Origin: Thermogutta sp039793925
GTDB lineage: Bacteria; Planctomycetota; Planctomycetia; Pirellulales; Thermoguttaceae
Direction of reading: 5' to 3'
Length of the DNA: 64,000 nt
NCBI RefSeq assembly: GCF_039793925.1
Contig: NZ_JBAMME010000294.1
Span: 1 to 64,000, forward strand
A model generated the notes under the pieces. That model worked only from the letters and a program-made list of their open reading frames with translations, was not told the DNA's origin and did no database searches. The position numbers and the translations under genes were made by a program. Positions 1-10,024 of the stretch are shown piece after piece; the stretch's first letter is position 1; the number at the start of each line of letters is the position of its first letter.

Positions 1-232
1 GGGAGGTGCATCGGGAGCAGGCGTGGCTCCCAATCCGGGAACAACGGTGGGTCCACCAGGACCGCAACCGCCTGTCGATCCCGCATCTTTGCCCGACGCT
101 CCCATTTTACCCAGCGAAAATCCGGCAACTCCTGCGCCACCGTCGGGCGGACAAACTCCGGTTCCCCCTGCCCAGCAACTTCCGGCTGGGCCAGCCGGTC
201 AAGCCCCGGGCCCCGGCCCTGGCAATCCATGA
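1..232 (+). CDS. C-terminal end of a proline-rich protein (partial)
   Basis: The reading frame is open from base 2 and ends with TGA at 230-232; the 5' part lies outside the window. The visible ~76 residues are almost only Pro, Gly, Ala and Gln, a disordered tail much like the tail of the next protein downstream. The function cannot be read from this end. The tandem arrangement with two single-span proteins (46 bases to the next start) suggests one operon. In planctomycetes such proteins often follow pilM-like genes, which would make this a possible assembly-ATPase-family partner, but that is inference from context only. Confidence 0.6.
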   Translation, partial: GGASGAGVAPNPGTTVGPPGPQPPVDPASLPDAPILPSENPATPAPPSGGQTPVPPAQQLPAGPAGQAPGPGPGNP

Positions 233-277
233 GACAGAACTACCGTCGCCCAACAAGCCACGCGAGGGAAAGTTAAT

Positions 278-2191
278 ATGAACCAGTTGCAACCGATCCT
301 TGCAGCAATCAAGAAATGGGGTTTTTGGGTTATCTGTGGCCTGGCCGTGCTGATTGGTCTGGGAGTTTGGTTTGTCGCACAGCAATCGGTTCAGGCGAGC
401 ATTAAAGCGAGGAAGGATCAGCTCGAAGGGCTCAAGTCCCAGGTGAGCGGTGTAAAACCAGGTTCACCCAATACCCAGGTCATTGAAGCGACCAAGAAAA
501 AGATCGAAGAACTGAAGGCGGACGTTTATCAGGCCTGGGTATCCATGTACGCCGCTCAAAAAGAGAAGAACAAATGGCCAGCCGCACTCGGTGAGGAGTT
601 TCTCAATTGGGTCAATCAGCCCGGCCGCAAATTCGGAGATCCGATCCCAGAACGGTTTCGGGAGATCTATCTCAACTTCATTGACCAGCATTTCCCCACA
701 CTTTTCGAAATCATCGATCTCCGACGGCCAAAGGGAACAGACCTGAAGCGGCTGGGAAGTCTCCGCGGAGAGGCCGGACCGGCAGGTTATGGGATGGCGG
801 GCTACGGCGGTACATCCGGGTATCCTGGAGCCGTGAGCACGGTGGGTGAAGAGGGATACGGGGCAGGCTACCCGGGCACCGGTTATCCGGGGGCTGCTTA
901 TCCGGGAACAACCGGTACCGGTGGTCCTGCGACAGTCGAGATGGAAGGAATCGTCGAGTGGAACCCGCAGAACATCGCCGCCATCAAGCAACGTTTTGCA
1001 TGGATAAAGGTGCCGACATCCGAAGAAATTTGGAACGCCCAGGAAGATCTCTGGGTGTATGAGGCGCTTTTGCGGATCATTGCAAAGACAAACGAAGGCG
1101 CAACGGGCCCCCACAATGCAGCCGTCAAAAGGATTAACGCCGTGGAAATTGGTCCGGATGCAGCGCGATATCTGGCGAGCAGTGTAGCAGCAGCGAGGCC
1201 GATGGGCTCCGGAAGCATGGGTTCCCCCGGCGCCCCGCCGATGAGCTCTGGCCCGCCTTCTCCGGAGGCTGGTGGAAGCGAGTACGGGGCCGGCTACGGA
1301 ATGCCGGGCACCACGCTTTATGGGCGCTACGTGGATGCCGATGGTAAGCCGCTTCCGCCGGGCTCGGCTCAACCATTTGCTGAATTCAAGATGATGCCCA
1401 TCCGGCTCGATCTGGTCGTGGACCAGCGTAAACTCGACCAACTCCTCGTTAACTGTGTCAATTCTGATATGCCCATTCGCATTACGCGCGTGCTGGTCCG
1501 GCCAACTCAGGCCTCAATGGGACAGCCGGGCGCCACGGGCTATGGTGGTATGGGAAGTACCGGCATGGGCAATCCGATGTCGGAAAGCAACGGTGAAGAA
1601 ACCGCTGCACCGGGTTACGCGACGAGCCCCTATGGAACAGGGGCGCCTGGTGCTACGACGACGTCCGCCGCCAGCAATTACGATGTTCCGGTGATCATCG
1701 AGGGGATTCTTTACATTTTCAATCCGCCCAATATCGAAGAACTCGGCAAACCAGGTGCACCCGAGTTGCCGTCAGGCCAATCCCTGGCGCAACCTCCGGC
1801 TGAGCAAGGACAACCCGGTGCGACGGCTCCTGAAGGGGCAGCGCCTGCGCAACCGGGGTCCGGACAGCAACCGGCTACCCAGCAGCCCGCAGCACCTCAG
1901 GTTCCGGCTGGTGCTCCTCAGGGCGCGGTCCAAGCGCCGCCTGGTGGAGTACAACCGGCGGCTCCGGCGCAAGGCGGCACGCCGCCCGGGGTTGGGACGC
2001 CGCCTACGCAGCCGCCGGCTCCGGCAGCGCCTGCCAACGCTGGAGTGCCGCCAACTGCGGCTCAGCCGGCACCGGGTGGGCAAGGCGCGACCGGAAACGT
2101 GCCTGCTCAGCCAGCGGTACCCCAACCGGCTCAACCACCCGCTGGACCGCAAAATCCACCTGGGCCAGCGGCGGCTCCGCCACAAACATGA
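278..2191 (+). CDS. Single-span membrane protein with coiled coil and Gly/Tyr/Pro-rich segments, possibly PilN/PilO-like
   Basis: 637 residues. One membrane helix at about residues 14-34 is followed by a charged coiled coil (about 36-85) and then globular stretches separated by low-complexity segments: GYPG-type at about 167-215, Gly/Ser/Pro at about 300-345, Gly/Thr/Ala at about 420-470, and a Pro/Ala/Gln tail from about 500. The last globular part reads as a beta-alpha-beta pattern (strand MPIRLDLVV, helix, strands ITRVLV and VPVIIEGILYIF) reminiscent of the ferredoxin-like fold of PilO/GspM proteins, with a low-complexity insert between strands. A N-terminal anchor plus coiled coil also fits PilO. 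The fold assignment is inference. The start is ATG after GAGGG. It shares a GI(V/I)EW motif with the next gene, so the two may act together in an envelope complex. Confidence 0.6.
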   Translation: MNQLQPILAAIKKWGFWVICGLAVLIGLGVWFVAQQSVQASIKARKDQLEGLKSQVSGVKPGSPNTQVIEATKKKIEELKADVYQAWVSMYAAQKEKNKWPAALGEEFLNWVNQPGRKFGDPIPERFREIYLNFIDQHFPTLFEIIDLRRPKGTDLKRLGSLRGEAGPAGYGMAGYGGTSGYPGAVSTVGEEGYGAGYPGTGYPGAAYPGTTGTGGPATVEMEGIVEWNPQNIAAIKQRFAWIKVPTSEEIWNAQEDLWVYEALLRIIAKTNEGATGPHNAAVKRINAVEIGPDAARYLASSVAAARPMGSGSMGSPGAPPMSSGPPSPEAGGSEYGAGYGMPGTTLYGRYVDADGKPLPPGSAQPFAEFKMMPIRLDLVVDQRKLDQLLVNCVNSDMPIRITRVLVRPTQASMGQPGATGYGGMGSTGMGNPMSESNGEETAAPGYATSPYGTGAPGATTTSAASNYDVPVIIEGILYIFNPPNIEELGKPGAPELPSGQSLAQPPAEQGQPGATAPEGAAPAQPGSGQQPATQQPAAPQVPAGAPQGAVQAPPGGVQPAAPAQGGTPPGVGTPPTQPPAPAAPANAGVPPTAAQPAPGGQGATGNVPAQPAVPQPAQPPAGPQNPPGPAAAPPQT

Positions 2192-2292
2192 GAGAATACC
2201 GCATAGTGCAACACTGTTGAGAGCACGTTCGGCGAATAGGCTGACTATAAAGGACGAATATCCGTCCGGACCCTGAACGTGGGGATTCGATC

Positions 2293-4851
2293 ATGGCTAA
2301 CAAGAAATTCGGCTCCATTGATCAACTACTGGCAGCGGTTTGGGAAAAAATTGTTCTCGGGGTTGCGGTCATTATCACCATTGGGCTGATCGTCATGTCG
2401 TTCATGACTACGCCCAAGGTGGACGTCACTCCGGAACAACTCACTCAATTGGCAAGTCGGGCGGAGCAGAATTACAAAAGCACACCCCCCCAGCCCACTC
2501 GCGATGTGCCTGGCTTCGCGGAAGTCGCCAAGCGGATACGTGAATCAGTCTCCTCCACCGGGTATCAAATTGTTGTACCCTTTGATCCCCCTATCTTCGA
2601 ACAAAGGCGCAAACGCGGCCAACCAACTCTGTACCCGGTTACGGACCTTCGCGCTACGGCTGGGCACGGGGCTGTCGTTGGGCTGGCTAGTGGATCTGCT
2701 GGAACCCCCTCGAGTTATTCGGCAACGGGATATCCCGGCTCAACGGGCTCCCCGGGCACTTCTGGGCCACCCGCAATAATGCCTACCATGCCCGAAACGT
2801 ACGGTGAAGAAGGTTCAGGTTACTCGGGCTACGCCGGCTATCCTGGATATGGCGGGGGACCAACGGGCCCTAGCCACGGGCGACGGTGGGTCGTTGTCAC
2901 AGGGATCATCGAGTGGGAAAAACAGGTTCGTGCTTTCCGTGATGTATTTCAAGACGCGATCCGGGTAAATAGAGGAACCACGGGCACGGGTACCACCGGA
3001 TATCCGGGTTATACGGGATATCCGGGATCCCCAGGGTACTCCGAATATGCTAGCTCAGGCGAAGAAACCGGATATCCAGGTTCCAGTGGCTACCCCACAA
3101 GTGGGACAGTAATTCCGGGGGCTCTGGATATTGAATTACCCCGGTACATCTACTTCTCGATTGAGCGGGCAGAAGTGACGGATGATTCGGCCCCGCCGGA
3201 CACCTTAAAATGGGAGCCTCTCAACGCACGTGCCCGGTGGTTCGAAGAACAGCGAGTTCCCCACGACCAGTTTATGTATGTCTCGCCTGAATATGTCATG
3301 CCCCCTGGACAGGTACCGTTCACCTGGCCATTGGTGCAATTGACCGGAGGTGACACATGGGGCAAGGAAGTCGCCCATGACCCGGAAATTCCATTCTTGG
3401 CCCCTCGACGTACATTGGGTTACGGCTATGGCCCCTATGCATCGATGGGAGGCTACCCAGGAGAGGAAGGTTATGTGGGGATGATGGGCCCGGGAACCCC
3501 TGCAGGGCCGAGTGGCCCCGCGGGACCCATTCCAGCCTCGCTTGCGCCAGGCCAAACACGACAGCCAGGAGGGACGGCGGCCGCCCCGCCGGCACAGCCG
3601 CCGGCTCCGGAAATTCCCGATGCCCCGCTCGATCCCACGCAAATGGCCACGGCCGTTCCAGGTGCGGCCCCTTATGGTACTTATCCCGGCGCCTCGTACC
3701 CTGGCATGCCCTCTCCCGGAGGTCAGTATCCCGGCTATCCAACCAGCAGCGGCCCCCCGGGCTACGGCTCGGAGTATGAGTCCTATCCGGGATATCCCAC
3801 CGCCGGTTCACCCTATCCGGGTTACGCACAGCAGCGTAAGGAGGCCCCCGTAAAACTGTTCCGGTTTGTCGATTACAAGGTGGAACCCAATAAAAAATAT
3901 CGTTATCGAGTAAAGTTGTGGCTGGCAAATCCCAACTACAAGCTCCCTCCGCAGGTGTTGGAAGACGAATCGCTCGCCAAAGAAGCTTGGCTGCTCACCG
4001 AGTGGAGTCAACCTTCGAACGTGGTGCGCGTGCCTGCAGATACTGGCGTCCTAGCTGGTCCCGCCAAAGCGGGCCGGGTGCCTTTCATCGAGCCGCGGAT
4101 CACGGTGGGCGCGACGGTGTTTCAACCCACGCGGGGCCTTACCAAATTCTTCGAGTTTCCGGATTTGGTTCGAGGCACCGTGGTCGATTTCAGTGCCGAC
4201 GATGTCAAGAAAATGAATCCTCCCAAGAAAGAAAAGAAAACCACGACGCAGTACGGCGAGTCCGGAGAATACGGTAGCAGTTCAGGCCCACCCGGGCTGG
4301 AGGGGCTACCCGGCATGGTGGGTTCAACCAAAAGTGGGCCGCCCGCGTATGCTACAAGCGGGCCGCCCGGCTCTCCCACAAGTGGTCCGCCGGGCTATCC
4401 TGGTTATCCTGGAACTGCTCCAAGCACCCAGCAGGAAGAAACTCCGATCGACTATTTCACACGGCTGATGATTGTCGATTTGGCCGGGGGGGAGACACTT
4501 CCCAATAAGGAATCGGCTCCTTCCAAGCTGGTGGTGATGGATCCTGAGGGTAATCTCATGCTGCGGGACGAGCTGGAGGACGAACAGCAGTACAAGCGAT
4601 TCACTCAGGCTGGTCAACCCGCCACCCCGTACGGTCCGTACGCAACGGGACCGGGAGGAGAATCAATGTATCCAGAAGAGTACTCCCAGTTTTACGAGCA
4701 GGAGTACGGCTCTCCGAGAGGACGGACGTCGAGAACTGGTACAACGACGCGAGAAACCAGGGGAAGTACATCCCGTGCTCCTGCGAAAGGGTCTCGAGGG
4801 GGACCACGAGGCAGCCCATCCGGGCCTCCGGGATATGTTCCTGGTCCGTGA
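2293..4851 (+). CDS. Large single-span envelope protein with YPG-rich repeats and a fibronectin-III-like segment
   Basis: 852 residues. A membrane helix at about 19-40 is followed by a short globular region and long low-complexity tracts built from GYPG/YPGY-like units (about 130-195, 232-275, 380-520, 660-720, 780-852). A motif VVVTGIIEW near 205 matches the GIVEW region of the upstream protein. The segment at about 513-580 (LFRFVDYKVEPNKKYRYRVK, then a TEWSQPSNVV strand) has the Tyr-x-Tyr-Arg-Val and WS features of fibronectin type III domains. The C-terminus is rich in Arg, Ser, Gly and Thr. It is the last gene of a probable three-gene operon, as a strong terminator follows within 55 bases. 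No enzymatic signature is visible; a scaffold or pilus/secretion role is a guess. Confidence 0.6.
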   Translation: MANKKFGSIDQLLAAVWEKIVLGVAVIITIGLIVMSFMTTPKVDVTPEQLTQLASRAEQNYKSTPPQPTRDVPGFAEVAKRIRESVSSTGYQIVVPFDPPIFEQRRKRGQPTLYPVTDLRATAGHGAVVGLASGSAGTPSSYSATGYPGSTGSPGTSGPPAIMPTMPETYGEEGSGYSGYAGYPGYGGGPTGPSHGRRWVVVTGIIEWEKQVRAFRDVFQDAIRVNRGTTGTGTTGYPGYTGYPGSPGYSEYASSGEETGYPGSSGYPTSGTVIPGALDIELPRYIYFSIERAEVTDDSAPPDTLKWEPLNARARWFEEQRVPHDQFMYVSPEYVMPPGQVPFTWPLVQLTGGDTWGKEVAHDPEIPFLAPRRTLGYGYGPYASMGGYPGEEGYVGMMGPGTPAGPSGPAGPIPASLAPGQTRQPGGTAAAPPAQPPAPEIPDAPLDPTQMATAVPGAAPYGTYPGASYPGMPSPGGQYPGYPTSSGPPGYGSEYESYPGYPTAGSPYPGYAQQRKEAPVKLFRFVDYKVEPNKKYRYRVKLWLANPNYKLPPQVLEDESLAKEAWLLTEWSQPSNVVRVPADTGVLAGPAKAGRVPFIEPRITVGATVFQPTRGLTKFFEFPDLVRGTVVDFSADDVKKMNPPKKEKKTTTQYGESGEYGSSSGPPGLEGLPGMVGSTKSGPPAYATSGPPGSPTSGPPGYPGYPGTAPSTQQEETPIDYFTRLMIVDLAGGETLPNKESAPSKLVVMDPEGNLMLRDELEDEQQYKRFTQAGQPATPYGPYATGPGGESMYPEEYSQFYEQEYGSPRGRTSRTGTTTRETRGSTSRAPAKGSRGGPRGSPSGPPGYVPGP

Positions 4852-4902
4852 GCGGATCGGCTCATCGCACCCGCTTGGTGTTAGTTTTAGTTCCAACGCT
4901 CC

Positions 4903-4931
4903 AGCCCCGAGAGAGTTTTCGGGGCTTTTTT
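4903..4931 (+). terminator. Rho-independent terminator after the YPG-rich gene
   Basis: The 8-bp stem AGCCCCGA (4903-4910) and TCGGGGCT (4919-4926) encloses an 8-base loop and runs straight into a six-T tract. It lies about 50 bases behind the stop codon at 4851 and closes the operon. Confidence 0.85.
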
Positions 4932-5257
4932 GTTTGAATCTCCTCGTTCAGACCAGTTATCGCTTGCCACCATGCGTCGGAATAAACTTAGCCACGGGGC
5001 TTGCAAGGAGGTATCTTGCTGTGGCACACTACGTAAATACATTATCAAAAAAGTAAGGTTACGGTAGTCGAGCAAAGGCCGTGCCCTATGTAACCAAACG
5101 GCCGATTCCGTTATCGGTTATGGTAGGGCGGTCGCCGGACCGGTCAGGGGAGATCGAGAAGCAATTTCGACGTCCATATGCCCCGGCTGCACGAAATTCA
5201 AAATGCTTACCACGTCGTTTGTTGCGATGGCAAGCGATTTTCCAGGAGAACTGAACA
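4932..5257. other. Intergenic region before the RND efflux genes
   Basis: About 325 bases with no credible gene. A weak promoter-like pair, TTGCTG at 5016-5021 and TACATT at 5038-5043 with a 16-base spacer, could serve the downstream efflux operon. No operator palindrome stands out. Confidence 0.3.
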
Positions 5258-6442
5258 ATGAAAGGGATCGTTCGGAGTATTGTTCGCGTTGTTCCTTTTC
5301 TGGCGGGGCTCGTGGTATTAACGCTTGTCATTTTTTGGCTGTCGGGATTCTTTAATGAGAAGATTGCTCCCGGCGAGGTCGCAACTGAACTTCCCCGGTT
5401 TGATCCCAATGTGGAAACCAAGGAGCCAGTGGAAGTCGTGGAAAAGCCGTACATCGAGGAGGCTGTGGGTACGGTGAAGGCCCGCGAACGGACCTCCATC
5501 TCGGCGCGAATCATGTCCACGATCACCAAGATTCACGTCCGAGCTGGCGACCGGGTCAAGCAGGGGGACGTACTGATCGAACTGGATCGGGCAGCCCTCG
5601 AGCGCCAGCGAAGCCAGGCTCAGGCAGCGCTTCAGGCGGCCGAGGCAGCGTTCAAGCAGGCCCAGGATGATTTCGAACGAGCCGATCGTCTCCGTAAACA
5701 ACAGCCCGGGGCGATTAGCGAGCAACAGTTCAACGAGTTCCGCACCCGGCGCGACCAGGCACAGGCCAATTTTGAAAAGGCAAAGCAGGCGCTGGCCGAG
5801 ATCGAGGTGAACCTTTCCTATTGCACCATCGTCGCTCCCCGCGATGGTCAAATTGTGGACCGTCTTGCGGAGGAAGGAGACACAGCTTCCCCTGGGGTCC
5901 CCCTTTTGACGATGTATGATCCGGCTTCGCTTCGATTGGAAGTCCCTGTGGCAGAACAACTAGCCAACGGCCTGAAGATAGGCGATAAGGTCAAAGTGTA
6001 TATTGACGCGCTTCAACAGACAATTGAAGGCACCGTGGACGAAAAGGTGCCACAGGCGGATGTCGCTACGCGAAGTGTGCTTGTGAAAATCGCTTTGCCG
6101 CAGGCCCCCGGGTTGGTTGAGGGGATGTTCGGTCGGGTACGGATCGAGGCGGGCCGGCGGAAACACCTCTGTCTCAATGCCGCCGCCATCAAGCGAATTG
6201 GACAGTTGGACTTTGTGGAGGTAGTTCACCCTGATGGCACGAAGGAGCGGCGACTTATTCAGGTCGGCCGATTCGGACGCCCGGGCCATCTCGAAGTTCT
6301 GAGCGGTCTCCAGGCCGGCGAAATGGTAGCGGTCCCTAAAAACGCCGACCCAAGCGTGTGTCCTTATCTTGGCGTTTCTCGAAGCAGCGAAGAAGGGACG
6401 TCACAACCAAGTCCGCAAAGTGCCGTCCCGCAGGAACGTTGA
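5258..6442 (+). CDS. RND efflux periplasmic adaptor (membrane fusion protein)
   Basis: 394 residues. The N-terminal membrane anchor is at about 10-32. It is followed by the first half of the lipoyl/barrel-sandwich domain (VGTVKARERTSISARI, then VRAGDRVKQGDVLIELD), an alpha-helical hairpin rich in Ala, Gln and Glu (about 112-185), the second lipoyl half (CTIVAPRDGQIVDRLAEEGD) and a beta-barrel region. This order is that of the HlyD/AcrA adaptor family, which bridges an inner-membrane RND pump to an outer-membrane channel. The ATG follows GGAG at a 9-base spacing. The permease gene follows in the same orientation 156 bases downstream. No TolC-like gene lies nearby, so the outer channel must be encoded elsewhere. 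The substrate cannot be inferred. Confidence 0.9.
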   Translation: MKGIVRSIVRVVPFLAGLVVLTLVIFWLSGFFNEKIAPGEVATELPRFDPNVETKEPVEVVEKPYIEEAVGTVKARERTSISARIMSTITKIHVRAGDRVKQGDVLIELDRAALERQRSQAQAALQAAEAAFKQAQDDFERADRLRKQQPGAISEQQFNEFRTRRDQAQANFEKAKQALAEIEVNLSYCTIVAPRDGQIVDRLAEEGDTASPGVPLLTMYDPASLRLEVPVAEQLANGLKIGDKVKVYIDALQQTIEGTVDEKVPQADVATRSVLVKIALPQAPGLVEGMFGRVRIEAGRRKHLCLNAAAIKRIGQLDFVEVVHPDGTKERRLIQVGRFGRPGHLEVLSGLQAGEMVAVPKNADPSVCPYLGVSRSSEEGTSQPSPQSAVPQER

Positions 6443-6598
6443 TGAGGCGTCGATTTTGCCGTCAGGAGGGCGGGTCCCACGTGTTCAGCGCGACGACTTT
6501 GGGACGTGCTGGGCAGGCGCTGGGACTTATGCTCAGGGTCAAGCGACCAGGTCTCAAGCCAACAGAGGCAACAGAAACATAAATAGGGAGGCTCGACC

Positions 6599-9500
6599 GT
6601 GACAAGTCCTCAGGAAAAAGTCCCGTTTCTTACCCGCATCGTGGATGTCTTCCTGCGGGGAGACTCCGCGATCATGCTGACAATCATTTCCATCATCATC
6701 GGTATGGGGGCACTGTGGATCACACCACGTGAGGAAGAACCACAGATCGTGGTGCCGATGATGGACGTGTTTATCTCGGCGCCGGGGCTTTCCGCGCAGG
6801 AAGTAGAACAGCAAATCACCAATCGCCTGGAGCGAATTGTGTATCAGATTGACGGCGTGGAGTACGTCTATTCGATGTCCCGTCCCGGCCAGGCGATTAT
6901 TATCGTTCGTTTTTATGTGGGCCAGGATCGGGAAGACTCCCTGGTCAAGCTCCACAGTAAGATCCAGTCGTATATCGACGAAGCCCCGCGCAGCGTCCAG
7001 GGGTGGGTCATCAAGCCGGTGGAAATTGACGATGTTCCGATCGTCAACATTACGCTGTGGTCGCGCGACCCAGAAAAGATCAGTGACTATGAATTGCGGC
7101 GTATCGCGGAACAGCTCCAGAATGAATTGAAAGCTGTTCCGCAAACCAACCGCGTGACGGTAGTGGGTGGACGCCCGCGGCACATCCGGGTAGAGGTCAA
7201 CCCCATTAAATTGGCCGCCCGGAGCACGTCTATTTTGCAAGTTGCTCAAGCCCTCCAAGCCAGCAATGTTAACGTTCAGGCCGGGAGTTTCGATCAACAG
7301 GGGCAGGAATTCATCGTCGAGGCCGGTACCTTTGTGGAGGACGCGATCGAGCTTCAAAACCTGGTTGTGAATGTTGTGGGTAACAGGCCCGTGTATCTGA
7401 AAGATGTGGCGGAGGTCATTGACGGCCCGGCTGAGCCAACGTCCTACACCTGGATTGGTTTTGGGCCCGCCTCGCGCCATCCGGAGGTTCCTGTCGAGCA
7501 CATCACGCCGGCCGATCTTCGCACTCCTTCCGAGGAGATCGCTGTGGCTTTCTATCCTGCTGTGACCATCGCGGTGGCAAAACAAAAGGGGTCCAACGCC
7601 GTCTGGGTAGCCCGGGCTGTGGAAGAGCGAATGGCTGAACTGGCCAAGACGCATCTGCCGGCCGGAGTGTTTTACAGGATCACGCGAGATTACGGCGAAA
7701 CGGCCAACGAAAAAGTCAACGAACTGGTCGAGTCGCTCGTCGTGGCTGTTCTAACCGTCATCGGTTTGATCTGGTTGACAATCGGGTGGCGTGCTGCCGT
7801 GGTGATCGCGCTGGCGGTACCGGTTTGTTACAGTGTCACCCTCTTCATCAACTATCTTGCCGGTTACACCATCAACCGCGTCACACTCTTCGCGCTCATT
7901 CTGGCTCTGGGGCTTCTTGTGGATGACCCTATTACGGACGTCGAGAATATAGCGCGATACTTTTCCATGCGGATATTGCCGCCCCGTCCTGCCGTTCTCC
8001 GGGCGGTCCAGGAAGTTCGCCCGGCACTGGTTATGTCCACCCTTGCGATTGTGGCCAGCTTTGCACCGATGGCTTTCATCACAGGCATGATGGGGCCTTA
8101 CATGGCGCCTATGGCTCTCAACGTGCCAGTAACGCTTCTGGTGTCCCTGGCCGTGTCGCTCCTTATTACACCGTGGATGGCCATGTTTGCACTCCAGGGA
8201 ACCAAGCACCATGAGGTGCATGAGGAGTCTAGCTACGACCTGACGAAACGGCCGGTCTATCGGATTGTGCGCAGGGTGTTTCGCCCGATCCTCGATCGGT
8301 CCTGGATGGCCTGGGGAGTCGTCGGCACGGTAGCCGTACTGTTCTTTGCGTCCTTATTGCTCCCGGGTCTGCGAGTGGTGCCTCTCAAGATGCTTCCTTA
8401 CGACAATAAGAATGAGTTCCAGGTCGTGATTGACATGCCGGAAGGCACAACGCTGGAAGAAACGGATGCCGTGGCCCGAAGGGTCGCCGCATACCTGGCT
8501 GGCCTTCCAGAAGTGAAGGATTTCGAAATTTATGCGGGGCTTTCTTCTCCAATGGATTTTAACGGGCTTGTCCGACACTACTTCCTTCGTCAAGGGAGCA
8601 ACGTGGCCGATATCCGGATCAATCTCCTTCACAAGGATCACCGCGCGCATCAGTCACATGAAATCGTGTTGCGGATTCGCCACGATATCGAAAAAATCGC
8701 CAAACAAACCAATGCCAACATCAAACTGGTAGAAGTTCCGCCTGGACCGCCGGTTATCGCAACTATCACGGCTGAAGTATACGGCCCACCGGACGCTGAC
8801 TATCTCAATCTCATCGCCGCAGCCAGGAAAGTTGAAGAGAGAATGTTGCGGGAGCCCGGGGTGGTGGACGTGGACATATCGGCCGAAGCCGATCAGCCCA
8901 AGCGCGTATTCATTACCGACCAACCGAAGGCTGCGTTATCGGGAGTCTCCAAAGAGGCCATTGCCCGGACGATTCAGGCCGCGCTAAGTGGCTATCCTGC
9001 CACAGAGCTCCATATTCCTTCTGAGGTCAACCCGCTGCCTGTCATTTTGCGAATGAAACGCTCAGAACGTTCAGCAGAGGACGATCTCGAGGAAATCTAC
9101 GTCCAAGGCCAGAACGGCCAGTTGGTGCAGATTGGCTCGCTGGGCAACTTTGTGTCGACCAACCCGGACGGCAGCCCCCTGCTGGAGGACAAGACGATCT
9201 ATCACAAAAACCTGCAACGGGTGGTCTATGTGTTCGGAGAAATCGCGGGTCGTCCCCCCGCTGACGCGATCATCGACATGGAAATGGATCGCGTGTCTCA
9301 ATCGGAACTCGCTCAGCGGAAGCCGGATCCGCGTCCCTGGCAGGAGCGAACGTGGTTTCATCCAGGCGGCGGGGATTACTGGGCTGTCCCAGACGGTTAC
9401 CGTGTGGTGTGGGCCGGAGAGGGCGAGTGGAAGATCACTCTCGACGTCTTTCGGGACTTGGGGATCGCCTTCGGTGTCGCCCTGGTGGTGATATTCATTC

Positions 9501-10024
9501 TTTTGATGTTCGAGACAAAATCTCGGGTACTACCGCTTATCATCATGCTGGCAATCCCGCTGACCATGATCGGGATTATGCCAGGTTTTTGGCTTCTCAA
9601 TATCCTCACGAATAGACCGGTGGGAGGTTTCGCCAATCCGGTGTTCTTCACTGCCACGGCGATGATCGGAATGATCGGCCTTGCCGGCATTGTGGTGCGG
9701 AACTCCGTGGTCCTGATTGACTTCATCCACCACAGTTTGATGGATGGGTACGACCTCAAAGAGGCCATCGTCCGGAGCGTCGCCGTTCGCCTCCGCCCGA
9801 TCTTCCTGACGTCGGCCACCACTTTACTGGGAAACTGGGTGATTACGCTGGACCCGATTTTCTCCGGGCTTGCCTGGTCAATTATTTTCGGTATTTTTGC
9901 CTCAACCACCTTCACACTGGTTGTCATTCCCACTGTGTACTGGCTGCTCTACCGTCGGCGCGGGGGCGCCATTACGCTCCCACCGAGAGTTGATACCCAG
10001 CCCGACGCAGCGAAGTCGCAGTAG
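6599..10024 (+). CDS. RND family efflux permease (AcrB/MdtB-like)
   Basis: 1141 residues, slightly longer than the usual ~1030-1050. It has the RND layout: a first membrane helix near residue 20-40, a large periplasmic loop, a block of helices around 375-560, a second periplasmic loop and C-terminal helices. The proton-relay Asp pair of helix 4 is kept in LLVDDPITDVENI, and the porter-domain signature GLSAQEVEQQITNRLE is present. It would use proton flow to expel substrates with the adaptor encoded upstream. The start is GTG, preceded by GGGAGG. Extra length lies in the second periplasmic half (about 900-945, Pro/Trp/Gly-rich). Substrate class is not resolved; it lacks enough clear features to call it a heavy-metal pump. 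Confidence 0.9.
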   Translation: MTSPQEKVPFLTRIVDVFLRGDSAIMLTIISIIIGMGALWITPREEEPQIVVPMMDVFISAPGLSAQEVEQQITNRLERIVYQIDGVEYVYSMSRPGQAIIIVRFYVGQDREDSLVKLHSKIQSYIDEAPRSVQGWVIKPVEIDDVPIVNITLWSRDPEKISDYELRRIAEQLQNELKAVPQTNRVTVVGGRPRHIRVEVNPIKLAARSTSILQVAQALQASNVNVQAGSFDQQGQEFIVEAGTFVEDAIELQNLVVNVVGNRPVYLKDVAEVIDGPAEPTSYTWIGFGPASRHPEVPVEHITPADLRTPSEEIAVAFYPAVTIAVAKQKGSNAVWVARAVEERMAELAKTHLPAGVFYRITRDYGETANEKVNELVESLVVAVLTVIGLIWLTIGWRAAVVIALAVPVCYSVTLFINYLAGYTINRVTLFALILALGLLVDDPITDVENIARYFSMRILPPRPAVLRAVQEVRPALVMSTLAIVASFAPMAFITGMMGPYMAPMALNVPVTLLVSLAVSLLITPWMAMFALQGTKHHEVHEESSYDLTKRPVYRIVRRVFRPILDRSWMAWGVVGTVAVLFFASLLLPGLRVVPLKMLPYDNKNEFQVVIDMPEGTTLEETDAVARRVAAYLAGLPEVKDFEIYAGLSSPMDFNGLVRHYFLRQGSNVADIRINLLHKDHRAHQSHEIVLRIRHDIEKIAKQTNANIKLVEVPPGPPVIATITAEVYGPPDADYLNLIAAARKVEERMLREPGVVDVDISAEADQPKRVFITDQPKAALSGVSKEAIARTIQAALSGYPATELHIPSEVNPLPVILRMKRSERSAEDDLEEIYVQGQNGQLVQIGSLGNFVSTNPDGSPLLEDKTIYHKNLQRVVYVFGEIAGRPPADAIIDMEMDRVSQSELAQRKPDPRPWQERTWFHPGGGDYWAVPDGYRVVWAGEGEWKITLDVFRDLGIAFGVALVVIFILLMFETKSRVLPLIIMLAIPLTMIGIMPGFWLLNILTNRPVGGFANPVFFTATAMIGMIGLAGIVVRNSVVLIDFIHHSLMDGYDLKEAIVRSVAVRLRPIFLTSATTLLGNWVITLDPIFSGLAWSIIFGIFASTTFTLVVIPTVYWLLYRRRGGAITLPPRVDTQPDAAKSQ

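Noticed and set aside
464..1441. Long minus-strand frame of 325 codons inside the 278-2191 gene
   Set aside because: Opposite to a well-supported gene; composition (Arg, Cys, His-rich) is that of an antisense shadow.
6554..7654. 366-codon minus-strand frame under the RND permease gene
   Set aside because: Antisense shadow of a clear RND gene; no motif or SD.
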